From CAZZBM01 sp964652255 (GTDB lineage Bacteria > Bdellovibrionota > Bacteriovoracia > Bacteriovoracales > CAZZBM01), in contig CAZZBM010000001.1 in assembly GCA_964652255.1 (NCBI GenBank), positions 558,001 to 622,000 of the forward strand: a stretch of 64,000 nucleotides of DNA, in the 5' to 3' direction. Of the stretch, positions 25,855-32,594 are shown one piece after another. The notes below the pieces were generated by a model that saw nothing but the letters and a program-made list of their open reading frames with translations, was not told the origin of the DNA and ran no database searches. Both the position numbers and the translations under genes were made by a program. How positions within the stretch are numbered: position 1 is the stretch's first letter; the number at the start of each line of letters is the position of its first letter.

Positions 25855-25881
25855 TTATCGATTGAATAAAAAAATTACTAA
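25855..25881 (-). promoter_or_regulatory. Sigma-28-like leaderless promoter, weaker -35
   Basis: The -10-like ATCGATAA (25862-25855) is exact and lies 7 nt before ATG 25847. The -35 position reads TTAGTAAT, only a partial match. Confidence 0.45.
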
Positions 25882-26348
25882 AGCATATTTTCATATTGCC
25901 AAGGGGTGAGTCCTGTTTGAGTGAATTCTGTATTGAAAACTCCATTTACAGAAACAGTTTCTGTTGGAATAGTAATGATAGCAGTTTGACTAGACCAAAC
26001 ATCAATCAAGTTACAATCTCCTATAGCACTTAAATTTGCATGATAGATGGTTTTACCAGCAATACCTTCTAGTTCTGGATCCTGCGGAATAATCTGATTA
26101 TAAATTTCTAGAGCATAAGTACAAGTGACGGGACCACCTTCTGTGTCATCAGTAATGCTAATGGTAGGATTTTGAGTAAAAATGATATCTTCATGGGCAC
26201 CATAAATAACAAAAAAAAAGCCTTCTGTAGTGAAAAGTCCTTCGATAAGAGAAGAGTCTACTTCTGAGCTAGAAGAGGTATATTTTGATTCATTATTCCA
26301 ATGAAAATCAGCACAAGAAGATAAAAATAAACATAATAAAAATCTCAT
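25878..26348 (-). CDS. Lipoprotein with two-Cys Ig-like pattern
   Basis: It is 156 residues. The signal MRFLLCLFLSSC gives lipobox Cys 12 (LSSC). The body has VTCTYALEI, IGDCNLID and AIITIPTETVSVNG, again the two-cysteine/closing-strand layout shared with the neighbours. The start lies 8 nt after a TCCGATAG box and lacks a Shine-Dalgarno. The first residues are nearly the same as those predicted for the 7824 gene (MRFLL), which supports common ancestry of the 5' ends. Confidence 0.65.
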   Translation of the reverse strand: MRFLLCLFLSSCADFHWNNESKYTSSSSEVDSSLIEGLFTTEGFFFVIYGAHEDIIFTQNPTISITDDTEGGPVTCTYALEIYNQIIPQDPELEGIAGKTIYHANLSAIGDCNLIDVWSSQTAIITIPTETVSVNGVFNTEFTQTGLTPWQYENML

Positions 26349-26356
26349 AAATTCTT

Positions 26357-26383
26357 CTATCGGAAAAAAAACAAAAAAACTAA
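26357..26383 (-). promoter_or_regulatory. Sigma-28-like leaderless promoter for the 26348 lipoprotein gene
   Basis: Minus strand: TTAGTTTT (26383-26376), 11-nt T-rich spacer, TCCGATAG (26364-26357), 8 nt to ATG 26348. Confidence 0.55.
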
Positions 26384-26431
26384 AAACTAATCTAATTTGG
26401 AAAAATTTTTAAGTTTTTGTCAAAAAAACTT

Positions 26432-26459
26432 CTCAAAGATGATCATTGTCATCTTTGAG
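26432..26459 (-). terminator. Rho-independent terminator after the 26951 lipoprotein gene
   Basis: An 11-bp perfect stem (CTCAAAGATGA/TCATCTTTGAG) with a 6-nt loop is followed on the minus strand by AAG and a T7 run. It lies 19 nt past the stop at 26478. Confidence 0.7.
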
Positions 26460-26477
26460 AAAAAAGAGAATTACATC

Positions 26478-26951
26478 TTATAATAGAGTTACTTCTTCAG
26501 AATATTCTGGGCTTTCAACAGTTGAAAGCTTTTCTACAGTAAAAAGATTTGCTGGGAGTTCAAAGGTGACTTCAGTTGCAGGAACTATCATTGTGTCACA
26601 AGGTGCTTCCTTAGGAATAGTTACTGAGTTTATTGTAATTTTATTTGGATTATTTACATCATCTTGAGTTAAAGATGCTCCTCCAAGAGTAAGAGTACAA
26701 ATATCTTCGCCTGAAGTAACGGTAATAGTGGAATCAGTATTTAAATTATATTCTGGGTCAGTTCCAAAATCTGTTCCAAGAGTGACTGTGAATTGAAGGC
26801 TTCCAGTTGATGACTTGAAAGATAGATCTGAAATCTCAACAGAAAGGTCTTGTTCATTTTCTGGATCAGAGGTTGAATTACTTGCTGTTGAATTGGTGGT
26901 GTTATTGAGACAGCCTAGTAGTAGAAAGAAAGGTAGTGATAATTTTTTCAT
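26478..26951 (-). CDS. Lipoprotein with two-Cys Ig-like pattern
   Basis: It is 157 residues. The signal MKKLSLPFFLLLGC gives lipobox Cys 14, followed by an Asn/Thr/Ser linker. The fold-like pattern is the clearest in the island: EDICTLTLGGASLT, a strand KITINSVTI, PCDTMIVP, and VTFELPANLFTVE. Unlike the CGATA-promoter genes it has a strong Shine-Dalgarno (AAGGAGA) and a sigma-70-like TTGAAC box upstream, so this paralogue is probably controlled differently. Confidence 0.7.
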   Translation of the reverse strand: MKKLSLPFFLLLGCLNNTTNSTASNSTSDPENEQDLSVEISDLSFKSSTGSLQFTVTLGTDFGTDPEYNLNTDSTITVTSGEDICTLTLGGASLTQDDVNNPNKITINSVTIPKEAPCDTMIVPATEVTFELPANLFTVEKLSTVESPEYSEEVTLL

Positions 26952-27005
26952 AAAAATCTCCTTTTTTATAAAATTATGTTTTTAATGAGTTCAAAAGACA
27001 AGTGA

Positions 27006-27554
27006 TTAATTTGATCTTGTGGTATTAATTTTCATTTTTGCTAATTTAGCGACAGTGATTTTTTCTTCAGGAGAATTTTCATAGAAAAATCCTGGGCTAA
27101 AAATAACGTCAACATTTTCTGGAACTTGAGAACTTCCTGTTAAAGCATGAATGACGTTAAAATAATTTTGTCTTTCAGGGTCCTGATTAATATGAAGACA
27201 GGGTTTTGTTTTTAAAAAAGATAATCCTGGAAAGTAGCCTAATTCAAGAAGAGATTGAGTTTTTTCTATAAGATTATTGTTTGATTTGGAGTTAGTTGTA
27301 TTTGTAAGAATTGTATCAGTAGATTTACCTTTAGGAGTTTTGTTTTCAAATCTTAATTGAGGAAAATTTACAAGACTGTTTTTTTTCACCAAAAGAACAC
27401 AGGTATTTTGTCCTGATTTTAAAGTGATTTTACCTCCGGGGAGTGAAACAATAAAATCCTCTCTAGGTTCTTTTAAACCCAAAGTCATATGTGAATAATT
27501 ACTACTTAGAATAATTTCTTTAATAAAAGAAAAAGCTATAGATATAAAAAACAT
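27006..27554 (-). CDS. Secreted protein distantly like the island lipoproteins
   Basis: It is 182 residues starting MFFISIAFSFIKEIILSS, a weak signal/anchor without a lipobox. Two cysteines (NTCVLLVKK and KPCLHINQD) and an ending ENVDVIFSPGFFYENS echo the neighbouring pattern of two Cys followed by VxVxxxPGxF, so it may be a divergent paralogue. No Shine-Dalgarno of note is seen. It is separated from the divergent 41-aa ORF by about 100 bp. Confidence 0.5.
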   Translation of the reverse strand: MFFISIAFSFIKEIILSSNYSHMTLGLKEPREDFIVSLPGGKITLKSGQNTCVLLVKKNSLVNFPQLRFENKTPKGKSTDTILTNTTNSKSNNNLIEKTQSLLELGYFPGLSFLKTKPCLHINQDPERQNYFNVIHALTGSSQVPENVDVIFSPGFFYENSPEEKITVAKLAKMKINTTRSN

Positions 27555-27608
27555 AAATAATCTCCTAGAAAAATTGTTAAAAATGTTTTATTAAAAGTCA
27601 AAAAAAAC

Positions 27609-27637
27609 TTGAAAAAATCTTGTATTATTTTTAATAT
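27609..27637 (+). promoter_or_regulatory. Sigma-70-type promoter of the 41-aa ORF
   Basis: TTGAAA (27609-27614), 17-nt spacer and TAATAT (27632-27637) are near consensus. A strong AGGGAGG ribosome binding site and ATG 27657 follow, giving a short leader. Confidence 0.65.
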
Positions 27638-27656
27638 CGATCAAGGGAGGTGTTTA

Positions 27657-27782
27657 ATGAAAATTTTAACTTTAGTATTAATGAATGTCTTTTTTTTACC
27701 AACTTGGGATATAGATAAAAAAGATGGTACAATTAAAAATAACCCTAAAGACCCTAAGAGATTAAGAGATTTGACTCTTTAA
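27657..27782 (+). CDS. Small, strongly expressed-looking peptide (41 aa)
   Basis: It has near-consensus promoter elements and the best Shine-Dalgarno of the island (AGGGAGG, 7 nt from ATG). The product starts with a hydrophobic run, MKILTLVLMNVFFLPTW, followed by a hydrophilic tail of D, K, N, P and R residues. It could be a secreted peptide or the remnant of a signal peptide. The stop overlaps the first base of an 18-bp hairpin that carries the next gene's start codons. No family is recognised. Confidence 0.5.
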   Translation: MKILTLVLMNVFFLPTWDIDKKDGTIKNNPKDPKRLRDLTL

Positions 27783-27822
27783 AGTAATAATATCATGATT
27801 AATTTCATGATATTATTACTTT
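27781..27822 (+). terminator. Perfect 18-bp stem-loop, terminator or start-codon-sequestering element
   Basis: Arms 27781-27798 and 27805-27822 are exact reverse complements with a 6-nt TTAATT loop, followed by a T-rich stretch. Both candidate start codons of the following lipoprotein gene (27795 and 27807) lie inside the structure. Confidence 0.65.
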
Positions 27823-28214
27823 TCTTTTTATTTTTAGGATGCAGGAGTTCTGAAAGAGATTTAAATGCTGCTACTCAAAGCCTTTTTTTTAATCTGATTA
27901 ATCCTTTAAAAAATGACCTTAAAAATCTTTCTTATGCAAATCTAGTAGAAGGATTTTCTGCTGACTCTAATTATTCAGAACTTTTATTCAGCGTTGAAAG
28001 CAACAAAAAAACACAAGGTGATTGTTCTTTTGTAAAGAAAAACAATAAGTTTGTGCTTATGAAAAAATGTGCTTTAGCGACTCCTTTGACTTTAAAAGAT
28101 TTTAGATTAGCCCCTAAAAATTCTTTTTCTCACCAAGGAACGAGTTCCTCTATAAGAGAACATGGAAGATATCAACAAGAATTAAGTGAATTAAAATTTA
28201 CTTTTTTAAAATAA
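27795..28214 (+). CDS. Small lipoprotein
   Basis: It is 139 residues if started at 27795; ATG 27807 (MILLLFFLFLGC) is an equally good lipoprotein start. The lipobox is LFLGC. The body has paired Cys (GDCSFVKK, MKKCALA) and ends with REHGRYQQELSEL, which resembles SHGQYQETYGL in the next gene, so the two are probably tandem paralogues. The start codons are buried in a hairpin. Function is unknown. Confidence 0.6.
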   Translation: MINFMILLLFFLFLGCRSSERDLNAATQSLFFNLINPLKNDLKNLSYANLVEGFSADSNYSELLFSVESNKKTQGDCSFVKKNNKFVLMKKCALATPLTLKDFRLAPKNSFSHQGTSSSIREHGRYQQELSELKFTFLK

Positions 28215-28226
28215 TAAGGAGAACAC

Positions 28227-28853
28227 ATGAAGCTATTATTAGTATTTTTACTAGGTTGTGTTTCTGAGTCGAGAAACACACAGTCGTTAATGGGAGGGTT
28301 TTCTATCTCAACAAATAGGATGAAAAAGCCATCTAAAAAAGAATTAAAATTTGTTTTAAACAAAATTGATAATAATTTTTTAGGTGGAATTTATACTACA
28401 GATTCTTTTTTTCAGGAAGCGATGACAAATACAAAATTTACTCTTTTTGCTTTTATAAAAGATAGTGAAGAATGCTTGCTTTATTTTAATAAAGAATCTG
28501 GCATAAAAAGTTTAGACAATGGAGCCGCTGGATTTCAATTTTCTCTTGAAGAGTTCAAAAAAAATGAAAAATTAGATTTAAGTTTAAAAGATGATTCTTT
28601 TAGATGTAGCACTATGATTGATAAAATAAGTGATGTTGATGAGTTCTATTTTGTTCCTTTAAGTCATGGACAGTACCAAGAAACTTATGGTTTAAATACT
28701 GTGAAAACAAATTTAAATAATGCTATCAATTCTCAAAAATTAAATCCAATAAAAAATTTTATGAATGAACTTATTTTAGAACAAATATCTAATCAAGTGC
28801 CATATACAGGAGATTCCTATCAGGGAAATCTGGTTTCTATTAAAAAAAAATGA
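28227..28853 (+). CDS. Small lipoprotein, paralogue of the preceding gene
   Basis: It is 208 residues. MKLLLVFLLGC gives lipobox Cys 11. It contains EECLLYFN and FRCSTMID cysteines and the SHGQYQE motif shared with the preceding product, then a longer helical C-terminal tail. A good Shine-Dalgarno (AAGGAG) and a 12-nt gap after the previous stop indicate co-transcription. Function is unknown; it is probably envelope-located. Confidence 0.65.
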   Translation: MKLLLVFLLGCVSESRNTQSLMGGFSISTNRMKKPSKKELKFVLNKIDNNFLGGIYTTDSFFQEAMTNTKFTLFAFIKDSEECLLYFNKESGIKSLDNGAAGFQFSLEEFKKNEKLDLSLKDDSFRCSTMIDKISDVDEFYFVPLSHGQYQETYGLNTVKTNLNNAINSQKLNPIKNFMNELILEQISNQVPYTGDSYQGNLVSIKKK

Positions 28854-29033
28854 AATAATAAAAAATATCTTGTCTAGATTTTTGTTAAAAAAGATTTAGG
28901 CAAGATAGGTTAAAAGGTTTTTAAAAAAATAAATTTATTGATTGTTCATGTATTGATAATCTATCAAAGATAGTAGACTTTTTCTAATTTTTTAATAAAA
29001 AAATCTGCTATAGGCGGACAAGCTTAGTTGATT

Positions 29034-29375
29034 TTATTCTTTTAAAAATAAGGTAAGAAGATCTTGCTCAATAAAAAAGTCCAGTGGGATCTCTTTTAGA
29101 GGATTTTTAGGACAAAGAAAAAGATTTTTTGTACCATCTCGATTAATGAGTAGTTTTAATGTAAAATTTTTTAAGATTAGATCCTCATTATCTGATAAAA
29201 AGAATAAAATTTTTTTTAAAGAGGGAAGAGTAGCATTGTCCCTATTAAGGAAGGCATCACCAAGAAATAAACAATATTCAGCAAGGATCATAAGCTGATC
29301 TGGTTCTGGAAGTGGACATTTATTTTTATCCTGGGCATCTTCAGGGGGATTATAGATAGGAATAGCATAACCCAT
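29034..29375 (-). CDS. Hypothetical protein; true N-terminus uncertain
   Basis: It is 113 residues from ATG 29375. The same frame continues upstream for about 20 codons, encoding a signal-peptide-like IIFYILLTTALLALGHSS, but there is no ATG, GTG or TTG before the in-frame stop. Either an unusual ATT start is used or the start codon has been lost. The mature part has two Cys (NKCPLPEPDQ, LFLCPKNP) and no known motif. Confidence 0.45.
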   Translation of the reverse strand: MGYAIPIYNPPEDAQDKNKCPLPEPDQLMILAEYCLFLGDAFLNRDNATLPSLKKILFFLSDNEDLILKNFTLKLLINRDGTKNLFLCPKNPLKEIPLDFFIEQDLLTLFLKE

Positions 29376-29790
29376 GGAGCTATGACCTAGTGCTAAAAGT
29401 GCTGTAGTAAGTAAAATATAAAAAATAATCTCTTTTTAAGATTAAAAAAAGTCTTAGTCTTATTTAAAAAGACTTACTTTATCTTATTGTAAGTAGAAAA
29501 AAATAAAACTTATTCTTTTAAAAAAGAATTTTATAAAATTGCTCTTGAGATCTTCTTTTCAAATTTTTTAATAGATAGTTTTTTTATGAAGATAACTAGA
29601 AGATTTTCTAAGAGTTGTTTTAAGTACACAATTTGTTAAAAGATAAAGAATAAAATTTGTATTGTTATCATTAAATGTAGAATAAAAAGCAAGGAACTAA
29701 GTTAAAAAGATGAAATTTTAATGAAAAATTAAGGATTTGTTAAATCCAACAACCTTGCTAAGCAAGGCTGTTGGATAAATATTTGAGATA
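29376..29790. other. Gene-poor AT-rich stretch between two minus-strand genes
   Basis: This is about 415 bp with no convincing ORF. It holds a repeated AAGACT/AGTCTT segment near 29440-29475 that can form a weak hairpin, several T/A runs and, at the low-coordinate end of the next gene, the terminator at 29744-29776. I see no RNA gene in it. Confidence 0.5.
29744..29776 (-). terminator. Stem-loop terminator after the 30240 lipoprotein gene
   Basis: Two arms of 15 nt (29744-29758 and 29762-29776) pair at 14 positions with one A:C mismatch around a TAA loop. The GC-containing core is CCTTGC/GCAAGG. It begins 14 nt past the stop at 29791; the following T-tract is short. Confidence 0.6.
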
Positions 29791-30240
29791 TTATAGTTTT
29801 TCTATAGTTCCAGCTGAAGTTGTTAGAAGTGGAGATTTTGTTGATGTTCCGTAAGTAAAAGTCTCTGCAGGAACACTAACAGTCACATCTGTAAGTGCAG
29901 CTGCAGTATTATCAAGGGTCTTACCACCACCAATGCAATCACTATTAGTAGTAGTTATTATGATAGTTCTTGGATCAGTTGTTTTAGTAGCTGCAGCATT
30001 CACAGCAGTCCCAGTAAAGTCAGCATTAGTAGTAGTAAGATTACAAGTTGCAGTTCCTTTTGTAAGTTTTATAGCTACATCACCTGCTGATGTAGGTGTT
30101 ACTTTGTCTAAAAAGCCTGTAACGGTTAAGGTTACCAAAGTCCCACTCTTATTGATAGAGACAGAAGATAAAGTGATAGTGGCATCATCCTTACAAGATC
30201 CTAGTAGTAGAGGTAGTAATAAAGTCATTTTTTTTAACAT
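29791..30240 (-). CDS. Thr-rich lipoprotein with two-Cys Ig-like pattern
   Basis: It is 149 residues. The signal MLKKMTLLLPLLLGSC gives a lipobox Cys at 16. The mature part is a single compact beta-rich domain with ATCNLTTTNADF, a strand RTIIITTTNSDC, and VTVSVPAETFTYG. It is the shortest clean example of the island's two-cysteine module and resembles the closing strand of Big_12-type Ig domains. It has a Shine-Dalgarno (AAGGAG). A CGATAA box with an ACAGTTTT -35-like element lies about 90 bp upstream, near the trpS stop. Confidence 0.7.
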   Translation of the reverse strand: MLKKMTLLLPLLLGSCKDDATITLSSVSINKSGTLVTLTVTGFLDKVTPTSAGDVAIKLTKGTATCNLTTTNADFTGTAVNAAATKTTDPRTIIITTTNSDCIGGGKTLDNTAAALTDVTVSVPAETFTYGTSTKSPLLTTSAGTIEKL

Positions 30241-30343
30241 AAATATATTCTCCTTTTTAATTTTTTAAAATCTTTTTTTATTTAACATGATGATAGAATC
30301 AAAGTAAATAGATTTTTTTATCACAAGATTTATTATCGATCAG

Positions 30344-31276
30344 TTAAGTAAAAAACTGTAGTAGTGAAAAAAGTTTCTTGGAAGCTAAAATTTGAACTTC
30401 TTGAGTGGTTTTTAAAAGCAGGGGAGAGAGATCTTGCTTGAGATAATCTTGGTAAACCTCTTGAAAAGGAGAAAGTTCTTTTAAAAGATCCTCGTAAAAA
30501 AGATCCTTGGCTTCTTTCCAGGAAAGCTTTGAAGAGTAAATCTTTTCAAGATTTTGCTTGTTGGTAAAAGGCTCATGCAGCTGAAAAAGAAGAGAAGAAG
30601 GGCTTTTTGGCTCCTCAGCAGGAGTTGAATCAGTGGGAATTTTTTGAATTTTTTTATAAAGATCTTCTTTGTTAAAGAAAAGTGGTAAGGTATTAAGATA
30701 ACTTTTACTCATCTTTCTTCCATCAAGACCAGGATAAGAAAGGGTAGAAATTTCCCCAGTGGGTAGTGTGAAGAAGGAAGTCTTTAACTTTTCATTTAGA
30801 ATCCTAGCTAAATCTCTTGTAATATCTAAATGTTGTTTTTGATCAGGTCCTAAAGGAACATGAGTGGCATCAAAAATAAGAATATCAGCAGCCATTAAAA
30901 CTGGATAAGTAAAAAGACCAGGATTAATACCTTGATCAGGATCTTTGTTCTCACTAAGATTTTTCTCTACAAGACTTTTATAAGCATGAGAACGATTTAA
31001 ATGTGATTTTGGTAAATGACAAAGAAGTATCCAAAACAATTCGAAGATTTCAGGGATTTTTGATTGTTGATAAATTTTATGCTTGTTAAGATTAAAAGCA
31101 TAAAGAGCAGAAGCAATGGTTTTTAAAGACCCTGGATCATAACTTGTTGTATAACCATGAGCATCTGCTAAAAAAATAAAAGTCTCACAAGAAGAAGTAA
31201 GAAGAGGCTTGATGACCCCTATATAATGCCCAAGATGAAGAGAACCTGAACATTTAATACCTGTAAGTCTTCTCAC
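30344..31276 (-). CDS. trpS: Tryptophan--tRNA ligase
   Basis: It is 310 residues of class I synthetase: GIKCSGSLHLGHYIG (HIGH motif as HLGH), TYPVLMAADIL, PLGPDQKQHLDITRDLA and DGRKMSKSYLN (KMSKS) are all in order. It is slightly shorter than the usual 325-340. The start is GTG 31276. A TTGACA-N18-TAAGAT promoter ends 6 nt before it, so the message is probably leaderless. It is divergent from rlmD, with a 58-bp gap. Confidence 0.95.
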   Translation of the reverse strand: MRRLTGIKCSGSLHLGHYIGVIKPLLTSSCETFIFLADAHGYTTSYDPGSLKTIASALYAFNLNKHKIYQQSKIPEIFELFWILLCHLPKSHLNRSHAYKSLVEKNLSENKDPDQGINPGLFTYPVLMAADILIFDATHVPLGPDQKQHLDITRDLARILNEKLKTSFFTLPTGEISTLSYPGLDGRKMSKSYLNTLPLFFNKEDLYKKIQKIPTDSTPAEEPKSPSSLLFQLHEPFTNKQNLEKIYSSKLSWKEAKDLFYEDLLKELSPFQEVYQDYLKQDLSPLLLKTTQEVQILASKKLFSLLQFFT

Positions 31277-31282
31277 TTAAGC

Positions 31283-31313
31283 ATCTTAGGAAAAAGAGAT
31301 GATTTTTGTCAAG
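31283..31313 (-). promoter_or_regulatory. Leaderless-type sigma-70 promoter of trpS
   Basis: Minus strand: TTGACA (31313-31308), 18-nt spacer, TAAGAT (31288-31283), then six bases to GTG 31276. No Shine-Dalgarno can fit. Confidence 0.65.
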
Positions 31314-31334
31314 AAATTGTGCTATAGAGTGTGA

Positions 31335-32594
31335 GTGAAAATTGTTAAAATTCTTGAAACAGGTGAAGGTCTCTCTGAAAACAATCTATTGGTACCCTTT
31401 GTTTTAGAAGGAGAAGAAGTTGAGGTCCTAAAAAAAGGTAAACAAGGAATCTTGAAAAAGATTGTAAAACCTTCTTTGGCAAGAAGAAATTCTAAATGCT
31501 CTCATTTTCAAACTTGTGGAGGTTGTCAGTGGCAACATATCCATTACGAAGAACAATTAAGAATAAAAAAAAGAAACTTAGAAGAAAAGTTTCAACATAT
31601 TTTAAAATGGAATCAAGATATTCCTATTCATTCTCAAGAAGAGTGGTTTTATCGTAATAAACTAGATCTTAGTTTTGGCGTGGGTTTTAATACAGGAGAA
31701 AAAGCCATAGGACTTCATCCTAGAGGTGTTTATTCTAAAATTTTAGATTTAAAAGAGTGTTTTATTTTTGATCCAAAATTAGGTGAATTGCTAACTTTTG
31801 TTAAAGAATTAACTCAAGATCAATCTTATTATGAGGTGAAAAAAGAAGAAGGCTTCCTTAGAAATTTAATTCTTAGAAAAGAACAAGATCAATGGATGAT
31901 ACTCCTTGTTACTAATGAAAAAAAAGAAACTTGGATTTTAAATTTTTTTCAACAACTTCAAAAAAAAATTTCTTATGTAGTAAGTTGCTACTGGGCTCTG
32001 AATCAAAAAAAAAATGATGCCTTATGGGACTTAGAATTTAAAAAAATTTTAGGACAAGATTATTTAGAAGTGAAAGGTTTTTTTCTTGGACCTAAATCCT
32101 TTTTTCAACCCAATGAAAAAACTCATGAACTTTTTTTTCAACTCGTGAAAGATTTTGTTCAAGCTGAAGAAAAAGATGTTTTACTTGATCTTTATTGTGG
32201 AGTAGGAACCTTAGGATTAGTGGCAGGGGTGAATCAAATTATTGGTATTGAAAACAATTATGAAGCCATTGAAATAGCTAAAATCAATAGCAAGGGAAAA
32301 AATGCTCTGTATTTTTGCCAAAGTGCAGAACAATCTCTAAATGAAATTATTCAACAATATAAAATTAATAAAATTATTCTTGATCCTCCTAGAGCTGGAT
32401 TAGAAGATCAGGTGATAAAAATTTTAAATCATTGTTCTGTCAAAGATTTAATTTATATTAGTTGCCATCCCGCCACTCTTTTAAGAGATTTAACAAAATT
32501 AAATTATGAATTAGTAAGAGTTGAAGCTTTGGATCAATTTCCACAAACTCGTCATGTAGAAGTTTTCACTCACCTTAAAAAAAAAGAGAAGTAA
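31335..32594 (+). CDS. rlmD: RlmD/RumA-type RNA (uracil-C5) methyltransferase
   Basis: It is 419 residues with a small TRAM-like N-terminus, then the Fe-S cysteine cluster CSHFQTCGGCQWQH, SAM-binding LDLYCGVGTLGLV, IILDPPRAGL and the catalytic Cys in YISCHPATLLRDL (usual SCNPATL). The family methylates C5 of a uracil in 23S rRNA (RlmD, RlmC) or tRNA (TrmA-like); the Fe-S cluster favours RlmD/RlmC. The start is GTG 31335, 6 nt after a TATAGA box, again without Shine-Dalgarno. The 3' end overlaps mgtE on the opposite strand by 20 bp. Confidence 0.9.
   Translation: MKIVKILETGEGLSENNLLVPFVLEGEEVEVLKKGKQGILKKIVKPSLARRNSKCSHFQTCGGCQWQHIHYEEQLRIKKRNLEEKFQHILKWNQDIPIHSQEEWFYRNKLDLSFGVGFNTGEKAIGLHPRGVYSKILDLKECFIFDPKLGELLTFVKELTQDQSYYEVKKEEGFLRNLILRKEQDQWMILLVTNEKKETWILNFFQQLQKKISYVVSCYWALNQKKNDALWDLEFKKILGQDYLEVKGFFLGPKSFFQPNEKTHELFFQLVKDFVQAEEKDVLLDLYCGVGTLGLVAGVNQIIGIENNYEAIEIAKINSKGKNALYFCQSAEQSLNEIIQQYKINKIILDPPRAGLEDQVIKILNHCSVKDLIYISCHPATLLRDLTKLNYELVRVEALDQFPQTRHVEVFTHLKKKEK

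Noticed and set aside
26446..26667. Plus-strand 73-aa ORF
   Set aside because: Antisense to the 26478-26951 lipoprotein and overlapping its terminator.
29933..30268. Plus-strand 111-aa Val-rich ORF
   Set aside because: Antisense to the Thr-rich lipoprotein (30240); its composition is the complement of Thr codons.
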